Program-made: the position numbers and the translations under genes
DNA from: Luteococcus sp038433135
GTDB lineage: Bacteria; Actinomycetota; Actinomycetes; Propionibacteriales; Propionibacteriaceae
Direction: 5' to 3'
DNA length: 64,000 bases
NCBI RefSeq assembly: GCF_038433135.1
Contig: NZ_JBCDMV010000031.1
Coordinates: 15,369 to 79,368, forward strand
Shown here: positions 9,349-17,509 of the stretch, piece by piece
Numbering within the stretch: the first letter of the stretch is position 1
Layout of the letters: each line of letters starts with the position of its first letter
Notes under the pieces: model-generated
What the model saw: only the letters and a program-made list of their open reading frames with translations
The model's database searches: none
What the model was told of the DNA's origin: nothing

Positions 9349-9360
9349 GCACCGAACATA
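9340..9360. promoter_or_regulatory. Third copy of the GH101/GH112 promoter element, over the mutase start codon
   Basis: The sequence is TTCGATCA-N5-CGAACATA on the plus strand, against TTCGTTTA-N5-CGAACATA at the GH101 and GH112 promoters: 14 of 16 half-site positions agree and spacing is identical. The left half lies in codons 1-3 of the mutase gene, so part of the match could come from the conserved MIEF start; the fully conserved right half lies in its untranslated leader, between RBS and ATG. Confidence 0.45.
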
Positions 9361-9470
9361 TCCTTGGAGTGCTTGCTTGGGAAGGGCGCGCGCAGTTCGA
9401 CTGCGCAACCGCTCAACCAGACTGCGCAGCTGTCCGTCGATGTTCCACACCCGTCCCTAGGATGACCACC

Positions 9471-10316
9471 ATGTCAGAGTCGCCACAGTCAACCACCAGC
9501 CAACCACCCCGCAAGGCGGTGATCATGGCCCGCGGGCTCGGCACCCGGCTGCGCCGGGCCGCCGATGCCACCCTGAGTGAGGACCAGCAACGGATCGCCG
9601 CACTGGGACTGAAGGCGATGATGCCGCTCGGTGCGCAGGGGCGGCCTTTCGTCGAGCACCTGATCAGCGCGCTGGCCGATGCCGGCCTGACCGACATCTG
9701 TCTGGTGATCGGCCCGGAACATGACCTGGTGCGGGAACACTTCGCCGCGCTGGAGACGAGCCGGGTGCGCATCAGCTTCGCCGTGCAGGCCGAGCCTCTG
9801 GGGACCGCTGATGCCGTTGCAGCGGCCAAGGACTTCGCAGGTGACGACCGCTTCGTGGTGGTCAACTCGGACAACTACTACCCTGCTGACTCCCTGCGGG
9901 CATTGGTGGCCGCCTCGGGTACCGCCACCCTCGGCTTCGACGCAGCAGAGTTGGTTGCCCGCTCCAATATTCCGGCCGAGCGAGTGGCTGCCTTCGCGAT
10001 CCTGGACACCGACGACGCCCGTCACCTGATCGAGATGATCGAGAAGCCCGATCCGCAGGTGGTGGCGCAACATGGTCCGCATGCGCTGGTCAGCATGAAC
10101 TGCTTCCTGTTCGGTCCCAGCATCTTCACCGCCTGCGCCGGGATCGAGCGTTCGCCGCGCGGAGAGTTCGAGATCGTGGACGCGGTGCGATTCCTGGTCC
10201 GCTCCGGCGAGCCGGTCACCGTCGTCCCGGTCGTCGACGGGGTGCTGGACATGTCCGGCCGGGGTGACGTTGCCGCTGTCGCTGAAGCGCTGGCGGACAA
10301 GCAGGTGGCGCTGTGA
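9471..10316 (+). CDS. Sugar-1-phosphate nucleotidyltransferase
   Basis: 281 residues of the GT-A nucleotidyltransferase type. The glycine-rich nucleotide loop is atypical (MARGLGTRLRR instead of the usual AAGxGTRLxP). A lysine follows in LGLKAMMPLG and the metal-binding stretch is VVNSDNYYP. It should join a sugar-1-phosphate to a nucleotide, releasing pyrophosphate. The start at MSESPQ is favoured by AGGA 7 bp upstream; an in-frame ATG 9 bp earlier is possible. It overlaps the GHMP kinase by 4 bp, so the two are translationally coupled. With no galT in the window, it is a candidate for making UDP-Gal directly from the Gal-1-P released by GH112. Substrate is inferred. Confidence 0.85.
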   Translation: MSESPQSTTSQPPRKAVIMARGLGTRLRRAADATLSEDQQRIAALGLKAMMPLGAQGRPFVEHLISALADAGLTDICLVIGPEHDLVREHFAALETSRVRISFAVQAEPLGTADAVAAAKDFAGDDRFVVVNSDNYYPADSLRALVAASGTATLGFDAAELVARSNIPAERVAAFAILDTDDARHLIEMIEKPDPQVVAQHGPHALVSMNCFLFGPSIFTACAGIERSPRGEFEIVDAVRFLVRSGEPVTVVPVVDGVLDMSGRGDVAAVAEALADKQVAL

Positions 10317-11551
10317 CCCCCTCGGCCGGCTCGGGTGTCACCCGCCACTTCTCGCCCGGGCGGATCGAGGTGCTGGGCAAGCACACTGACTATGCGGGCG
10401 GCAATGTGCTGGTGTGCGCCGTGGACCGCGGCGTCACCGCCACCATCGCCCCTGCTCAAGCCGGTATTGTCGCCAGCACCACCGCGCTGCCCGGCGACGT
10501 CGATCTGACGCCCGGCAGCAGCCCGGAACTGCCCGCGGGGCACTGGGGACGCTACCTGCAGACCGTCGTCAACCGACTGGCCGCCAACTTCGGTGAGCTC
10601 AGCCCCTGCCGGATCGAGGTGGACTCCAACCTGCCGCTGGCGAGCGGGATGAGTTCCTCGTCGGCGCTGGTGGTGGCCACGGCGATGGCCTTGGCGCACC
10701 ACAACGGCTTCGACCGGACCGAACTGTGGACCAGCAACATCACCACCGACGTCCAGCTGGCCAGCTATCTGGCCTGCATTGAGAATGGCAAGACCTTCGG
10801 CGGTCTGACCGGGCACGGTGGCGTCGGCACGCTGGGCGGCTCGGAGGACCACACCGCCATGCTGTGCAGTCGGCCGGGACAGCTGGGACAGTTCAGCTTC
10901 AACCCTCCCAGTCTGGTTCGGCGGGTCGCGCTACCCGCCGACCACTGCTTGGTCGTGCTTGTCAGCGGCGTCGCCGCGGAGAAGACCGGCGCCGCGCTGG
11001 GTGGCTACAACCAGGCCTCGCTGGATGCCTCTGAATGCCTGCGGCGGTGGAATGCCGCTGGGCACGAACACCCCAATCTGGCCGCCGCCCTGGCCAGCGA
11101 GCCCACTGCAGCCGATCAGTTGGCAGCCCTGGTGGCAGATGATGCTCGGCTGACCGCGCGGCTGCACCAGTTCGTGATGGAATCCACTCAGATCATTCCA
11201 GCCGCCGTGGATGCGCTCTGTCGGGGGGACCTGCGCTGCTTCGGTGCCCAGGTGGCGCGCTCCCAGTCGTTGGCCGCCGATGGTCTGCACAACCAGGTGC
11301 CGCAGACCGAGGCGCTGGTCCGGCTGGCGCTCGCGCAAGGTGCGGTGGCCGCCTCCAGTTTTGGTGCCGGATTCGGTGGCAGCGTGTGGGCACTTGCACC
11401 GGTCACCGAGGCGGACGAGTTCGCGCGACGCTGGCTGGAGGTCTATGCCGAGGAGTTCCCGGACGAAGCCGCGCGGGCAACGACGCTGGTCACTCGTCCG
11501 TCGGGTCCGGCGTGTGACCTGTCTGAAGAGATGGAGGGGGAGGGCGGGTAG
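10313..11551 (+). CDS. GHMP-family sugar kinase (galactokinase-like)
   Basis: 412 residues. The N-terminal substrate motif reads GRIEVLGKHTDYAGG, related to galactokinase GRxNLIGEHTDY but with Lys for the usual Glu. The ATP loop is LPLASGMSSSSALVVA and the C-terminal motif is SFGAGFGGSVWAL. It uses GTG as start, overlapping the upstream stop. It is a sugar-1-kinase; in the canonical galacto-N-biose pathway GalNAc is phosphorylated by NahK, a different fold, which is absent here. This kinase could therefore act on GalNAc/GlcNAc, or on free galactose. That is inference. A hairpin at 11579-11606 ends the pair. Confidence 0.85.
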   Translation: MTPSAGSGVTRHFSPGRIEVLGKHTDYAGGNVLVCAVDRGVTATIAPAQAGIVASTTALPGDVDLTPGSSPELPAGHWGRYLQTVVNRLAANFGELSPCRIEVDSNLPLASGMSSSSALVVATAMALAHHNGFDRTELWTSNITTDVQLASYLACIENGKTFGGLTGHGGVGTLGGSEDHTAMLCSRPGQLGQFSFNPPSLVRRVALPADHCLVVLVSGVAAEKTGAALGGYNQASLDASECLRRWNAAGHEHPNLAAALASEPTAADQLAALVADDARLTARLHQFVMESTQIIPAAVDALCRGDLRCFGAQVARSQSLAADGLHNQVPQTEALVRLALAQGAVAASSFGAGFGGSVWALAPVTEADEFARRWLEVYAEEFPDEAARATTLVTRPSGPACDLSEEMEGEGG

Positions 11552-11578
11552 GACGATGGCTCACCAGGGGTCCTGCAT

Positions 11579-11606
11579 CGGGAAGCGCCCGGCTGGGTGC
11601 TTCCCG
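11579..11606 (+). terminator. Hairpin after the kinase gene
   Basis: CGGGAAGC pairs with GCTTCCCG and the stem continues inward through GCCC/GGGT (one G-T pair) to a 4-base loop, giving 12 bp. It lies 28 bp after the GHMP kinase stop and before the ROK gene, so the ROK gene may have its own promoter. Confidence 0.55.
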
Positions 11607-11666
11607 GGTGGCCCGATCACGGCTAGCGTGGTCACGGGATGTGCCGATGGCAAGGGGGAGTGAGCG

Positions 11667-12923
11667 GTGAACGCCAGTGGCAGGGCGGCGGGGAGAACAT
11701 CTGGGCGACGGGGTCCGCTGGACCAGGCACAGATGCGGGCCGCCAATCTGGGGTTGATCCTGCGGCATTTGCGCACCCATGGCGGACGTTCTCGCGCGCG
11801 GCTGGCTGCCGAGACCGGGCTGTCCCGCGCCACCATGTCCAGCGTGATCGGCGAACTGGTCGACCGCGGGTTGGTCCGTGAGGGCGAGCTGAAGCGCGAG
11901 GGCACGGTCGGTCGACCGGGAACGACGGTGGCGCTCGACGGCAGCCACGTCGGCGCCATAGGCGTCGAGATCAGCGTCGACTACCTGGCGCTGACGACGG
12001 TGAACCTGGCGGGCGAGGTGATCGCGGAGAACCTGTTGCCCGTCGCAGCCGACGAACTCGATCCCGACGAAGTGCTCGATCTGGTGGCCAGCCAACTCGG
12101 TGAGGCCCTGGCGCGGATGCGCGGCCTGGGCATGCTGCCGGTGGCCATCACGGTTTCACCGCCCGGCGTGATCGAGTACGACACCGGGGCCGTTCGGTTC
12201 TCCCCGAACCTCGGTTGGCGCGACGTCCCCCTGGTCCCAGGTCTCCGGGATCGGCTGGGCGAGGGAGCACCCACGATCCACCTGGAAAATGACGCCAAGC
12301 TGGCCGCCCTGGCCGAGTATGCGGGCTACGCATCCGACGGGGTCGAGGATCTGCTCTACCTGACCGGTGACATCGGCGTCGGCGCCGGCATCATCTCGGG
12401 CGGTGAACTGGTGCGCGGCTGGAAGGGATTCTCCGGTGAGGTCGGCCATCTGCCCCTCGATCCCCAGGGGCGGCCGTGCAAGTGTGGTCGCAACGGCTGC
12501 TGGGAGCAGATCGTCGGGCTGGGGGCCCTGTTGCGGCTGTGTGCGCCCGGTGGCGGTGATCTGTTCGACGCCAATCGTCCCTTGGAGGAGCGGCTGACCC
12601 TCATTGCCCAACGTGCCGCCAGCGGTGACCCGATCACCCTGGATGCGCTGGCGAGGATCACGCAGGACCTTGCCCGGGGTCTGTCGATCCTGAACGACGT
12701 GCTCAATCCCCGGGTGATCGTGCTGGGCGGCTGGTTCACATTCTTCGGTGGCTTCATCCTGGAGCCCCTGGCTGAGGAACTGGAGCGCCGACGGATGAAG
12801 AACGGAGGGCGGGTGCAGCTGGCCCTCACCCGTTTGGGGATGAACTCTGCGGCACACGGCGGTGCCCTGATGGCGCTGGACGATGTATTCAACGATCCGA
12901 CGCTGGCCCCGATCCGGGGCTGA
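11667..12923 (+). CDS. ROK-family transcriptional repressor (NagC/Mlc type)
   Basis: 418 residues. An N-terminal winged HTH (NLGLILRHLR, then ARLAAETGLSRATMSSVIGELVDRG, about residues 28-75) is followed by a ROK sugar-binding/kinase-like domain. The zinc-binding motif CKCGRNGCWEQ is intact. GTG start with AGGGGGAG upstream. It sits between the nucleotide-sugar genes and the GH101/GH112 operons, so it is the obvious candidate to bind the 21-bp element at 13133, 17447 and 9340. A sugar or sugar phosphate from galacto-N-biose would be the expected inducer; this is inference. Confidence 0.93.
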   Translation: MNASGRAAGRTSGRRGPLDQAQMRAANLGLILRHLRTHGGRSRARLAAETGLSRATMSSVIGELVDRGLVREGELKREGTVGRPGTTVALDGSHVGAIGVEISVDYLALTTVNLAGEVIAENLLPVAADELDPDEVLDLVASQLGEALARMRGLGMLPVAITVSPPGVIEYDTGAVRFSPNLGWRDVPLVPGLRDRLGEGAPTIHLENDAKLAALAEYAGYASDGVEDLLYLTGDIGVGAGIISGGELVRGWKGFSGEVGHLPLDPQGRPCKCGRNGCWEQIVGLGALLRLCAPGGGDLFDANRPLEERLTLIAQRAASGDPITLDALARITQDLARGLSILNDVLNPRVIVLGGWFTFFGGFILEPLAEELERRRMKNGGRVQLALTRLGMNSAAHGGALMALDDVFNDPTLAPIRG

Positions 12924-13103
12924 GGCCACCGCTGCTGCCTCGGTGATTGACGTCGAGGTGGTCCTGCGAGCCTCCGAGATGTGACCGCCGGATCTCGGGC
13001 CCCCTTGGGCTCCACCGACTCCTTCGGGCGCGTCATCGGTTGCGCACGCCCCACTGATCCCTGTCGCTTGCTCGGGCAGGCGTGCAAAAGGTCTGAGCGG
13101 TGG

Positions 13104-13133
13104 TTGACAGTCAGGGGATCCTCGGCCTAAGTT
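13104..13133 (+). promoter_or_regulatory. Promoter of the GH101 gene
   Basis: TTGACA (13104-13109), an 18-bp spacer and TAAGTT (13128-13133) form a good sigma-70-type promoter about 40 bp before the GH101 start codon. The last base of the -10 box is the first base of the 21-bp operator. The rest of the 249-bp gap after the ROK gene holds nothing recognised. Confidence 0.7.
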
Positions 13134-13153
13134 TCGTTTACTGCTCGAACATA
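13133..13153. promoter_or_regulatory. Candidate ROK operator at the GH101 promoter
   Basis: TTCGTTTA-N5-CGAACATA, an imperfect palindrome (T..GTT ... AAC..A). It covers the expected transcription start, ideal for repression. The same half-sites and spacing recur at 17447-17467, in the same position relative to the -10 box. Confidence 0.65.
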
Positions 13154-13172
13154 TTGGTCAAGGGAGTCCATC

Positions 13173-16100
13173 ATGCGCAGCAAGTCCCCACTTGGTGGTG
13201 CTGTGGCCGGTGCAGCGGCCGCCGTTCTCACCATCACCGGCGTCGGAAGCACGACGCCCGCCCACGCCGACCCCGGCACGTCGGTCGCTCCGGCGACACC
13301 GATGGCGCCAGCGCCGGTGCCCAAGGATGCGGTCAGCCTCCGCTCCGGAACGTTGGAGGTCCAACTCTCCAGGCGCTTCCCGCAAGTGCTGGGTTACCGT
13401 GACCTGAAGACTGGCGCCACCATGGGTGGCCAGCCCCGGGTGCTGGACAGCATTGTGCTCAACGGGGAGAAGCACCCCGTGGACGTCGGCTGGGAGAAGT
13501 GGCGCGGCGGCGTGAACTATGTGCTGACCGTGCGGGAGCTGGGTGTCGGCATCCATGTCCGTGCCACGGTGCAGGGCAATGTGCTCACCTGGCAGGTCAC
13601 CAAGGTGAGCGACTCCAGGAAGCTCACCGTCAACACCCTGGAGATTCCCGGCCTCAGTCTGGTGAGCATCGACTCCAGCCAGCCCGGTGCCACCAGCGCC
13701 CTGACCCGGATCGACACCAATTCCACCCGCAATGCGGACCAGATCACCCCGCTGACGGACCAGGCCGCGGTGCAGGACAAGGCGGTCGGCGCCACCTACG
13801 GCATCCTGAACACCGCCCAGCTGGCCGCCTCCGTCGAGACCAATGGCACCTATGACAAGCCCAGCGGCGCCACCACCAAGGATGGCGGTCGACTGTGGAG
13901 CCAAGTCCAGGCCGGTGAGGAGGGGACGAAGCGCGTCGGCATCACCCCCGGCCAGTGGACCGTGCGCGGCGAGGGTGCCTCGAAGCAGAGCGAACTGCCG
14001 TGGGCGAAGGTGGTCATCACCACCGATCGCAACCAGGACAAGAGCGTCGACTGGCAGGACGGCGCCATCGCCTTCCGGGACATCGCCCACGTCGCCAAGG
14101 ACGCGGACAAGGTGCCGGACCGCGTGATCCAGCACATCCCCTTCAACTTCTCCAGCCTCGCGACCCACCCCTTCCTGCGCACGCTCGACGACGTGAAGCG
14201 CCTGAGCCTGGCCACCGACGGCCTGGGGCAGTTCACCCTGCTGAAGGGTTATGCCTCCGAGGGGCATGACTCGGCCCACCCGGACTACGCCGGCAACTAC
14301 AACGAGCGTGCCGGTGGCTTGAAGGACATGAACACCCTGCTCCAGCAGGGCAAGCGGTGGGGCAGCGACTTCGGCGTGCACGTCAACGCCACCGAGGCCT
14401 ACCCGGAGGCCAAGGCCTTCGACGAGAAGCTGGTCGACAAGGCCGCCCTCGGCTGGAACTGGCTCAACCAGAGCTACTACATCAACCAGCGCGATGACCT
14501 GAACTCCGGCAACCTGTTGAAGCGCACGGCCCAGTTGCGCAAGGACACCCAGGGCAATCTGGACACCCTCTACTGGGACGTCTACTACGGCTTCGGCTGG
14601 CTGCCCGACGAGATGGACGCCAAGCTGCGCGGTCAGGGCTGGAGCGTCGCGTCCGAATGGGCCTACTCGCACGAGCGCAACAGCCTGTGGTCCCACTGGG
14701 CCACGGATCGCAACTACGGCGGCGCCACCAACAAGGGCATCAACAGCAAGATCGTCCGCTTCATCCGCAACGGTGAGAAGGACGTCTGGAACCCGCACCC
14801 GCTGCTCGCTGGCTCCACCATCGTCGAGGCGGAGGGCTGGACCGGTCACAATGACTGGAATGCCCTGAAGAACAACGTCTGGGCCAACCAACTGCCCACC
14901 AAGTTCCTGCAGCACAACCAGATCACCCGGTGGACCGACCATGAGGTGCAGTTCACCAATGGTGTGCGCAGCACCGACGAGAGCGGCCACCGCCAGTTCT
15001 TCGTCGACGGCCAGCTGGCGCTCGATGGCGGCTCCTACCTGCTGCCCTGGGGCGGCAGGACCCCCCAGCAGGCCACCAAGGCCTACCACTTCAATCCCGA
15101 CGGCGGGACCACCACCTGGACGCTGACCGGCGCCCTGGCCCGGGCCAAGTCCTTCACCGTCTACGAACTCTCCGACAAGGGCCGCACCGAGGTGGCCACC
15201 GTCGGCAACGAGTCCGGGAAGATCACCCTCGAGGCGAAGGCCAATACCGCCTATGTGATCTACCCCGGCAAGGCCCGCGTGCAGACCGATCCCCAGTGGG
15301 GTCAGGGCACCACGGTTGCGGACCCCGGATTCAACGGCGCCGATCTGGGCCCGTGGAACCCGACGGGCAAGACCGGCCTGGAGACCACCGAGAACGGTCT
15401 GCACGTGGCGGCCCTGGGAGAGGGTCCCTCCGGGATTGGCCAGGAACTCAAGCTGGCCGGTGGCAAACGCTATGCCGCCTCCGCCTGGGTTGAGGTGAAG
15501 CCCGGTGAGAGCCGCCCGGTTTCGCTGACCGTCACCGGCCAGGGTGTCGACGCCAGCACTGGCATCGAGCGGTCGACCATGCCCAACCACGTCTCCTCCG
15601 ACGAGCTGCGAGGCACCAACTTCCAGCGCGTCAAGGTGATCTTCACCGCTCCCCGCAATGGCAAGGTGCGGCTGGCCATCACCGCCGGTGACGGCAGCGC
15701 CCCCGTGCGCGTCGACGATGTGCGCGTGGTGCCGACCGAGGAAGAGCCGACCAGCGGGAATGTGCTGGTGAACCAGTCCTTCGAGAGTCTGGACCAGGGC
15801 TGGGGGCCCTTCGTCACCGGCCAGCCCGGTGGCGACGCCCGCACCCACCTGGCGTCGAAGCACGCCCCGTACACGCAGGCCGGCTGGAACGGCAAGCTCG
15901 TCGACGACGTGCTGGACGGCCAGTGGTCCCTGAAGTCCCACGAAGAAGGTCGTGGGCTCGTCTACCGCACCTGGCAGGGCAGCGTCGACTTCAAGCCCGG
16001 TCACAAGTACCGGGTGGAGTTTGACCACCAGAACGCCACCGCCGGGGCCTACAGCTTCGTCACCGGCATCGACCAGCCCGGCGAGCAGGGCAAGCAGGTC

Positions 16101-17051
16101 GAACTGAAGGCCACGCCCTTCGGTCAGCAGCGCACCACGGCCCGCTTCAGCCAGGAGTTCACCCCTGCTGGCTGCGGCGACGCATGGATCGGTATCCGTC
16201 GCAATGCCGCCGGGGCCGTTCAGGCGGACTTCATCATGGACAACCTCAAGATCACGGACCTGGGTGTCACCGAGGCCCCCGGAGCCTGTGCCACGGCCGA
16301 GCTGAGTGGCCCCCGTGCGGTCGTGCCCGGTGAGGCCAATGTCTTCACCACCACCTTCACCAACCATGAGGGTGTCGCGGTCAGCGACGTGAAGACGGCA
16401 CTCACCCTGCCCGACGGATGGACTGCCACCGCAGACCAGGACACCTTTGCCAGCGTCGCGCCCGGTGCGACGGTGAAGACCACGTGGCAGGTGGCCGTTC
16501 CCGCCGATGCCAAGGGCCGCTTCCCGCTCGCCAGCACGGTGGCCTACCGAGTGGGTGACAGTCCGCGCAATGTCCAGACCGAGCTGACCACCGAGACCCT
16601 GCCCGAGGGTGCCATCCCGCAGTCCCGGCTGAAGGTCAGTGGCGTCAGCGATGCTGAACCCGGCGCCGGTGACGGCTCGGCCCGGGCTGCCGTCGACGGG
16701 AACCCGAGCACCATGTGGCACTCTGCCTGGTCTCGGGTGAACCCGACCACGCCGTACCCGCACTGGATCAGTTTCGATCTGGGCAGTTCCCACCAGCTGA
16801 CCGGCTTTGACTACCAGGTGCGCAAGGGCAATGGCGCCATCAAGGATTACGAGATCTACGTCAGTGCCGACGGCAAGGACTGGGGCTCCCCGGTGGCCAA
16901 GGGCAGCTTTGCCAGCACGACCGACGTGCAGCACATCCAGCTGCCGCCGAACACCGCCGGCCAGCATGTGAAGCTCGTGGGGTTGAATGCGATCAATGGT
17001 GCCGCCTTTGGTGGCGCCAATGAGATCAACCTGTGGGGCAAGCAGGTCTGA
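13173..17051 (+). CDS. Secreted endo-alpha-N-acetylgalactosaminidase (GH101)
   Basis: 1292 residues. A signal peptide (residues 1 to about 32, ending AHA) directs export. The GH101 catalytic region holds TLYWDVYYGFGW, with Asp469 as candidate nucleophile, and ASEWAYSHERNSLWSHWA, where Glu501 (or Glu495) aligns with the acid/base position. Downstream are two galactose-binding-like regions (about 710-860 and 865-1030), a NEW3-type Ig-like domain (about 1040-1130) and a C-terminal F5/8-type carbohydrate-binding domain (about 1150-1290). It should release Gal-beta-1,3-GalNAc (core 1) from Ser/Thr of mucin-type glycoproteins. No LPXTG anchor or membrane tail is visible, so it appears soluble, unlike the much longer bifidobacterial enzyme. 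RBS AAGGGAG. Confidence 0.94.
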   Translation: MRSKSPLGGAVAGAAAAVLTITGVGSTTPAHADPGTSVAPATPMAPAPVPKDAVSLRSGTLEVQLSRRFPQVLGYRDLKTGATMGGQPRVLDSIVLNGEKHPVDVGWEKWRGGVNYVLTVRELGVGIHVRATVQGNVLTWQVTKVSDSRKLTVNTLEIPGLSLVSIDSSQPGATSALTRIDTNSTRNADQITPLTDQAAVQDKAVGATYGILNTAQLAASVETNGTYDKPSGATTKDGGRLWSQVQAGEEGTKRVGITPGQWTVRGEGASKQSELPWAKVVITTDRNQDKSVDWQDGAIAFRDIAHVAKDADKVPDRVIQHIPFNFSSLATHPFLRTLDDVKRLSLATDGLGQFTLLKGYASEGHDSAHPDYAGNYNERAGGLKDMNTLLQQGKRWGSDFGVHVNATEAYPEAKAFDEKLVDKAALGWNWLNQSYYINQRDDLNSGNLLKRTAQLRKDTQGNLDTLYWDVYYGFGWLPDEMDAKLRGQGWSVASEWAYSHERNSLWSHWATDRNYGGATNKGINSKIVRFIRNGEKDVWNPHPLLAGSTIVEAEGWTGHNDWNALKNNVWANQLPTKFLQHNQITRWTDHEVQFTNGVRSTDESGHRQFFVDGQLALDGGSYLLPWGGRTPQQATKAYHFNPDGGTTTWTLTGALARAKSFTVYELSDKGRTEVATVGNESGKITLEAKANTAYVIYPGKARVQTDPQWGQGTTVADPGFNGADLGPWNPTGKTGLETTENGLHVAALGEGPSGIGQELKLAGGKRYAASAWVEVKPGESRPVSLTVTGQGVDASTGIERSTMPNHVSSDELRGTNFQRVKVIFTAPRNGKVRLAITAGDGSAPVRVDDVRVVPTEEEPTSGNVLVNQSFESLDQGWGPFVTGQPGGDARTHLASKHAPYTQAGWNGKLVDDVLDGQWSLKSHEEGRGLVYRTWQGSVDFKPGHKYRVEFDHQNATAGAYSFVTGIDQPGEQGKQVELKATPFGQQRTTARFSQEFTPAGCGDAWIGIRRNAAGAVQADFIMDNLKITDLGVTEAPGACATAELSGPRAVVPGEANVFTTTFTNHEGVAVSDVKTALTLPDGWTATADQDTFASVAPGATVKTTWQVAVPADAKGRFPLASTVAYRVGDSPRNVQTELTTETLPEGAIPQSRLKVSGVSDAEPGAGDGSARAAVDGNPSTMWHSAWSRVNPTTPYPHWISFDLGSSHQLTGFDYQVRKGNGAIKDYEIYVSADGKDWGSPVAKGSFASTTDVQHIQLPPNTAGQHVKLVGLNAINGAAFGGANEINLWGKQV

Positions 17052-17083
17052 GCGGGCGCCCCGCCCGGGGGCATCACAAAGCC

Positions 17084-17121
17084 GGGTGCCCTGGCCCCCT
17101 CCCCCAGGGGTCAGGGCACCC
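17084..17121 (+). terminator. Hairpin after the GH101 gene
   Basis: A 15-bp stem with one mismatch: GGGTGCCCTGGCCCC at 17084-17098 pairs with 17107-17121 across an 8-base loop, 32 bp after the stop codon. It separates GH101 from the GH112 operon, which has its own promoter. Confidence 0.65.
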
Positions 17122-17419
17122 CATCACGTCGTCGGATCCTGATGATGGCAAGGCTGCACCAGTGCACGCCAACGACGCCCGGCTGTCGTCGGGCTCCGGA
17201 GGGAGTGAGTGGATCGATGGGCCGTCAACCACCCGGTTGGCGGCCCATTGCCGTGCTCGCGGGTGCGGGCGGTCGGGCCGGGGCCGGGGCCGGTCAGCTC
17301 ATTCCGAATGGATGGTCACCGGGGTCTGCGGGTCGAATCTTGGGACGCGGCGTGAGTGTGGCGGTGTCGACGTCGCTCGACCCATTCCTGAGAGTTCGCG
17401 CAATCCTGCTGCGCGCTGG
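17122..17419. other. Gene-free stretch between GH101 and GH112
   Basis: No convincing gene is visible. The one structure seen is a 14-bp hairpin with a 4-base loop (17217-17230 pairing with 17235-17248, one G-T pair). A frame that runs through this stretch into GH112 has no support as translated sequence upstream of 17510, where the RBS and the normal GH112 start are found. Confidence 0.5.
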
Positions 17420-17447
17420 TTGACGTGGGCTGCAGAAGGCGTACGAT
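17420..17447 (+). promoter_or_regulatory. Promoter of the GH112-ABC operon
   Basis: TTGACG (17420-17425), a 16-bp spacer and TACGAT (17442-17447). As at GH101, the final base of the -10 hexamer is the first base of the 21-bp element. The leader of about 55 bases ends in the same TTGGTCAAGGGAGTCC block that precedes GH101. Confidence 0.7.
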
Positions 17448-17467
17448 TCGTTTATCGGGCGAACATA
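17447..17467. promoter_or_regulatory. Candidate ROK operator at the GH112 promoter
   Basis: TTCGTTTA-N5-CGAACATA: both 8-base halves are identical to those at 13133-13153 while the flanking sequence and spacer differ, which argues for selection on the halves. Confidence 0.65.
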
Positions 17468-17509
17468 TTAGGTCGTCGCCCAGTTCACAGTTGGTCAAGG
17501 GAGTCCAAG

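Noticed and set aside
12961..13000. Possible fourth TTCCGAGAA element (TCCGAGATGTGACCGCC)
   Set aside because: Only a partial match to one end and no inverted partner within 100 bp.
13158..16967. A 1269-codon open frame antisense to the GH101 gene
   Set aside because: Long antisense frames are a by-product of high-GC codon bias. It has a low-complexity Gly/Val/Leu/Arg composition and no recognisable domain, while the plus strand encodes a clear GH101 protein with signal peptide and RBS.
17033..17509. N-terminal extension of the GH112 gene by 159 codons
   Set aside because: The extension overlaps the GH101 stop, a hairpin, the promoter and the operator, and is unlike any GH112 N-terminus. 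The RBS and family start are at 17510.
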